This document shows, in pieces, positions 14,018 through 15,097 of a stretch of DNA of 15,097 nt (its first letter is position 1; every line of letters starts with the position of its first letter). Below the pieces are notes generated by a model. The model had not been told where the DNA came from, ran no database searches, and was given only the letters and a program-made list of their open reading frames with translations. The translations under genes were made by a program, and so were the position numbers. The stretch is from assembly GCA_046760785.1 (NCBI GenBank), contig JBHIET010000079.1:1-15097 (forward strand). The letters are read 5' to 3'. Source of the DNA: JBHIET01 sp046760785 (GTDB lineage Bacteria > Chloroflexota > Anaerolineae > B4-G1).

Positions 14018-14026
14018 AGTTCATCT

Positions 14027-14063
14027 GTTAGTTTGCTGGTTTGTTAGTTTGTTGGTTGGTTGG
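14027..14063. repeat. GTTAGTTT/GTTGGTTG tract upstream of pyrF
   Basis: A mixed four-base tract in the spacer before pyrF. It also contains the TAA (14044-14046) that would have ended the four-helix-bundle gene before the MITE-like insertion. Confidence 0.65.
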
Positions 14064-14137
14064 CCGGCTGTTCGTCGGTAGAGATGACGTAGGGAGTGCG
14101 AGGTTCCTTGATAGTGCGTTTACGCTGGAAACCAATG

Positions 14138-14248
14138 GTAACTACTCAGCCTGGGCTGTTACACAGAGTTTCACAGAGCATCTCACAGAGGAACACAGAG
14201 AGATTTTCGGTATCTCTGTGTCCAGGTCGGAATAGCCTGAGTAGTTAC
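14138..14248. mobile_element. 111-bp MITE-like element with target site duplication
   Basis: Perfect 12-bp terminal inverted repeats GTAACTACTCAG (14138-14149) and CTGAGTAGTTAC (14237-14248) are flanked on both sides by the identical 8-mer AACCAATG (14130-14137 and 14249-14256), the pattern of a transposed element with target duplication. It has no room for a transposase, so it would move in trans. Inside are four CACAGAG copies (14162, 14172, 14184, 14194) and a 9-bp hairpin ACACAGAGA/TCTCTGTGT (14193-14221). It lies in the 3' part of the four-helix-bundle gene; removing it with one target copy restores a longer conserved-looking C-terminus. The source transposase family cannot be told from an 8-bp duplication alone. 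Confidence 0.8.
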
Positions 14249-14594
14249 AACCAATGTAGCTGTTGATCTCTTTGGCCAGTTGGGTGAGTTCGTCCATCCA
14301 ACGATTGAATTGTTCTTGCGTGATAAGTTTGCGACGAATGGCCCGGCGCAACCAGTAGCGGGTCTCTTTGAGGGAACCACGCGCGTAGTACAGGAAATTG
14401 ATCACATCCTTGGGGTGGAAGCGCCCGCTGCTCTCGGCGATGTTGGCCCCGACCGAGTCGGCGGACTTGGTCAGTTGCTTGCTTACGGTGTCCCGCGCAA
14501 AGGGCTGCCACGAAATCACCGCATCCCATATCTCGTCGGCCAACTGCTCCGCCCGCTCATACATCCGCGACTCTTCAATATCCTGATACGGCAT
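14142..14594 (-). CDS. four-helix-bundle protein (23S intervening-sequence type) with element-derived tail
   Basis: 150 residues. Residues 1-115 match the four-helix-bundle family (TIGR02436/S23-like): MYERAEQLADEIWDAV, then QLTKSADSVGANIAESSGR (40-58, family signature), FLYYARGSLKETRYWLRRA and LTQLAKEINSYIG (103-115). The family is widespread and often found as a stand-alone small protein; its molecular role is unsettled. AGGAGG stands 5 nt before ATG 14594. From residue 116 on, the sequence (35 residues, Ser/Cys-rich) is translated MITE-like DNA and ends at a TAG inside the terminal repeat. Without the insertion the frame would continue FQRKRTIKEPRTPYVIS and stop at 14044. It is the first gene before pyrF; the shared transcript is inferred. 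Confidence 0.85.
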   Translation of the reverse strand: MPYQDIEESRMYERAEQLADEIWDAVISWQPFARDTVSKQLTKSADSVGANIAESSGRFHPKDVINFLYYARGSLKETRYWLRRAIRRKLITQEQFNRWMDELTQLAKEINSYIGCNYSGYSDLDTEIPKISLCSSVRCSVKLCVTAQAE

Positions 14595-14604
14595 TCTGCC
14601 CTCC

Positions 14605-14622
14605 TAACTAACCAACCAACTA
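14605..14622. repeat. AACC-type tract before the four-helix-bundle start
   Basis: TAACTAACCAACCAACTA on the plus strand, directly upstream of the AGGAGG of the four-helix-bundle gene and in the same orientation as the tract at the pyrD stop. Confidence 0.6.
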
Positions 14623-14706
14623 CCGATACCAACACTGCCATCCGCGCCACACTCCGTTGGCTGGCCTGGCGGAAGTAGGCGTGCCCAGCAGCTCGTGGTG
14701 TGCATT

Positions 14707-14739
14707 AAAAAAAGACCTTTGGATGGGTGTCCAAAGGTC
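14707..14739 (-). terminator. intrinsic terminator or attenuator
   Basis: Minus strand: GACCTTTGGA, loop CACCCA, TCCAAAGGTC (a perfect 10-bp stem) followed by seven T. It lies about 95 nt after the predicted start of transcription and 112 bp before the four-helix-bundle gene, so it either ends a short RNA or attenuates the operon. Confidence 0.85.
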
Positions 14740-14826
14740 AGGGAAAATGCTTTGAATGGGGATGCAGGTTGCGTCCCCGTGCGCATTGTGGCTGTAGATT
14801 GGCTGCAGGCCGTTCTCCAAGCATCG
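14707..14826 (-). ncRNA. candidate attenuator leader or small RNA
   Basis: The transcript from the promoter at 14833-14861 to the terminator would be about 120 nt. It can form an enclosing stem GAUGCUU (14819-14825) with AAGCAUU (14746-14752; six Watson-Crick pairs and one G-U) around an internal hairpin GGGGACGC/GCATCCCC (14758-14778). Alternatively UUCAAAG (14750-14756) can pair with CUUUGGA (14730-14736), the left-hand 3' arm region of the terminator stem. The two options share bases 14750-14752, so they exclude each other, as in riboswitch or attenuator logic. No known riboswitch consensus was recognised. A 28-codon ORF (14738-14824) starting MLGERPAANL also fits, with its stop abutting the terminator stem. 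Confidence 0.45.
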
Positions 14827-14832
14827 CGCAGG

Positions 14833-14861
14833 AGTATACCGCAATTGGCAGGAAGTGTCAA
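14833..14861 (-). promoter_or_regulatory. near-consensus sigma70 promoter
   Basis: TTGACA (14856-14861), 17-nt spacer, TATACT (14833-14838) on the minus strand. It is the best promoter in the window. The expected start near 14826 fits the leader and terminator immediately downstream. Confidence 0.8.
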
Positions 14862-14862
14862 G

Positions 14863-15097
14863 TTGGGTAATGTCCTTCACAACTGAGATAATTGCTGCCA
14901 TACTATCAGCGGACCACAAGCGAGCGCAGTACCAGAAAGCCACATTCTACCTGAACAACCCTTCGACAGGCTCAGGACATCGCTTCAGAGAGACCATTCA
15001 CCGATCCCACCCTGGTGGGATTTGGGTGTGTGATGGAAAGGATTTGCCCGCCTTGCCGATGGCGACGAGGTAAACATCGGCGGCGCAAGCACGAGCC
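14863..15097. other. right-edge region without a confident gene
   Basis: No supported coding region. The plus-strand frame 14855-15073 contains NNPSTGSGH, a translation of a dispersed palindromic repeat rather than a protein motif. A 7-bp stem ATCCCAC/GTGGGAT (15004-15021) is present without a useful T-run. On the minus strand 14998-15096 reads ADVYLVAIGKAGKSFPSH before a stop, faintly like a glycerate-kinase N-terminus, but it is too short to call. Confidence 0.3.
14950..14976. repeat. dispersed palindromic repeat of the CCTTCGACAGGCTCAGG type
   Basis: CCTGA and TCAGG arms bracket AACCCTTCGACAGG. This core is recalled as a common short intergenic repeat in many bacterial genomes; a copy-number search of the host genome would confirm it. 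Confidence 0.4.

Noticed and set aside
14162..14200. Four CACAGAG copies as a CRISPR or iteron array
   Set aside because: Units are only 7 bp with 10-12 bp periods and lie wholly inside the MITE-like element; no spacer structure or replication gene is nearby.
14700..14830. tRNA or T-box in the leader
   Set aside because: No TTCGA-type T-arm, anticodon arm or T-box AGGGTGG sequence was found.
14620..14943. Minus-strand 107-residue frame over the leader region
   Set aside because: It spans the promoter, leader hairpins and terminator; composition is not protein-like.
14855..15073. Plus-strand 72-residue frame at the right edge
   Set aside because: It crosses the minus-strand promoter and a dispersed palindromic repeat (NNPSTGSGH) and shows no protein-like pattern.

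Overview
The window looks like a high-GC bacterial chromosome segment, most likely from a Chloroflexota (Anaerolineae-like) lineage. This is an inference from family style: Thr/Pro-rich linkers feeding a lamin-tail domain, a Tat lipoprotein with a DUF362 domain, a decaprenyl-phosphate phosphoribosyltransferase-like UbiA protein, a four-helix-bundle protein, and short tandem repeats scattered at gene junctions. No rRNA, tRNA or CRISPR was found.

Left part (1-5750). Two minus-strand genes encode a membrane-anchored lamin-tail-domain protein and a UbiA-family prenyl transferase. Facing away from them, a plus-strand set starts at a sigma70-like promoter: a small unknown ORF ending at an amber codon, a phosphodiester-glycosidase (NAGPA/DUF2233) exoprotein and a Tat/lipobox DUF362 protein. 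A second, decayed copy of the small ORF's C-terminal half lies on the other side of the glycosidase gene. Most products here look envelope-associated.

Middle part (5750-10070). A tight plus-strand housekeeping run, tlyA - GAF/histidine kinase - lepA, has 4-bp or 6-bp junctions. Behind lepA, on the minus strand, are a HicB-like antitoxin gene and a broken remnant that looks like a RelE/ParE toxin start preceded by a small frame, so this appears to be a decayed toxin-antitoxin island.

Right part (10145-14861), all minus strand: four-helix-bundle gene, pyrF, pyrE, pyrD, pyrK, 5-formyl-THF cyclo-ligase. The pyr genes overlap or abut and would supply the last three steps to UMP (dihydroorotate to orotate to OMP to UMP). 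GTTG/GTTA tetranucleotide tracts and one heptanucleotide tract sit at nearly every junction, several inside coding sequence. A 111-bp MITE-like element with 12-bp terminal inverted repeats and an 8-bp target duplication has replaced the C-terminus of the four-helix-bundle protein. Upstream of that gene are a near-consensus promoter, an approximately 120-nt leader with mutually exclusive pairings, and an intrinsic terminator, so a candidate attenuator or small RNA stands ahead of the operon.

The most unusual items are the MITE-like insertion with its reconstructable target, the leader RNA, the repeat-driven gene junctions in the pyr cluster, and the duplicated small ORF interrupted by TAG.
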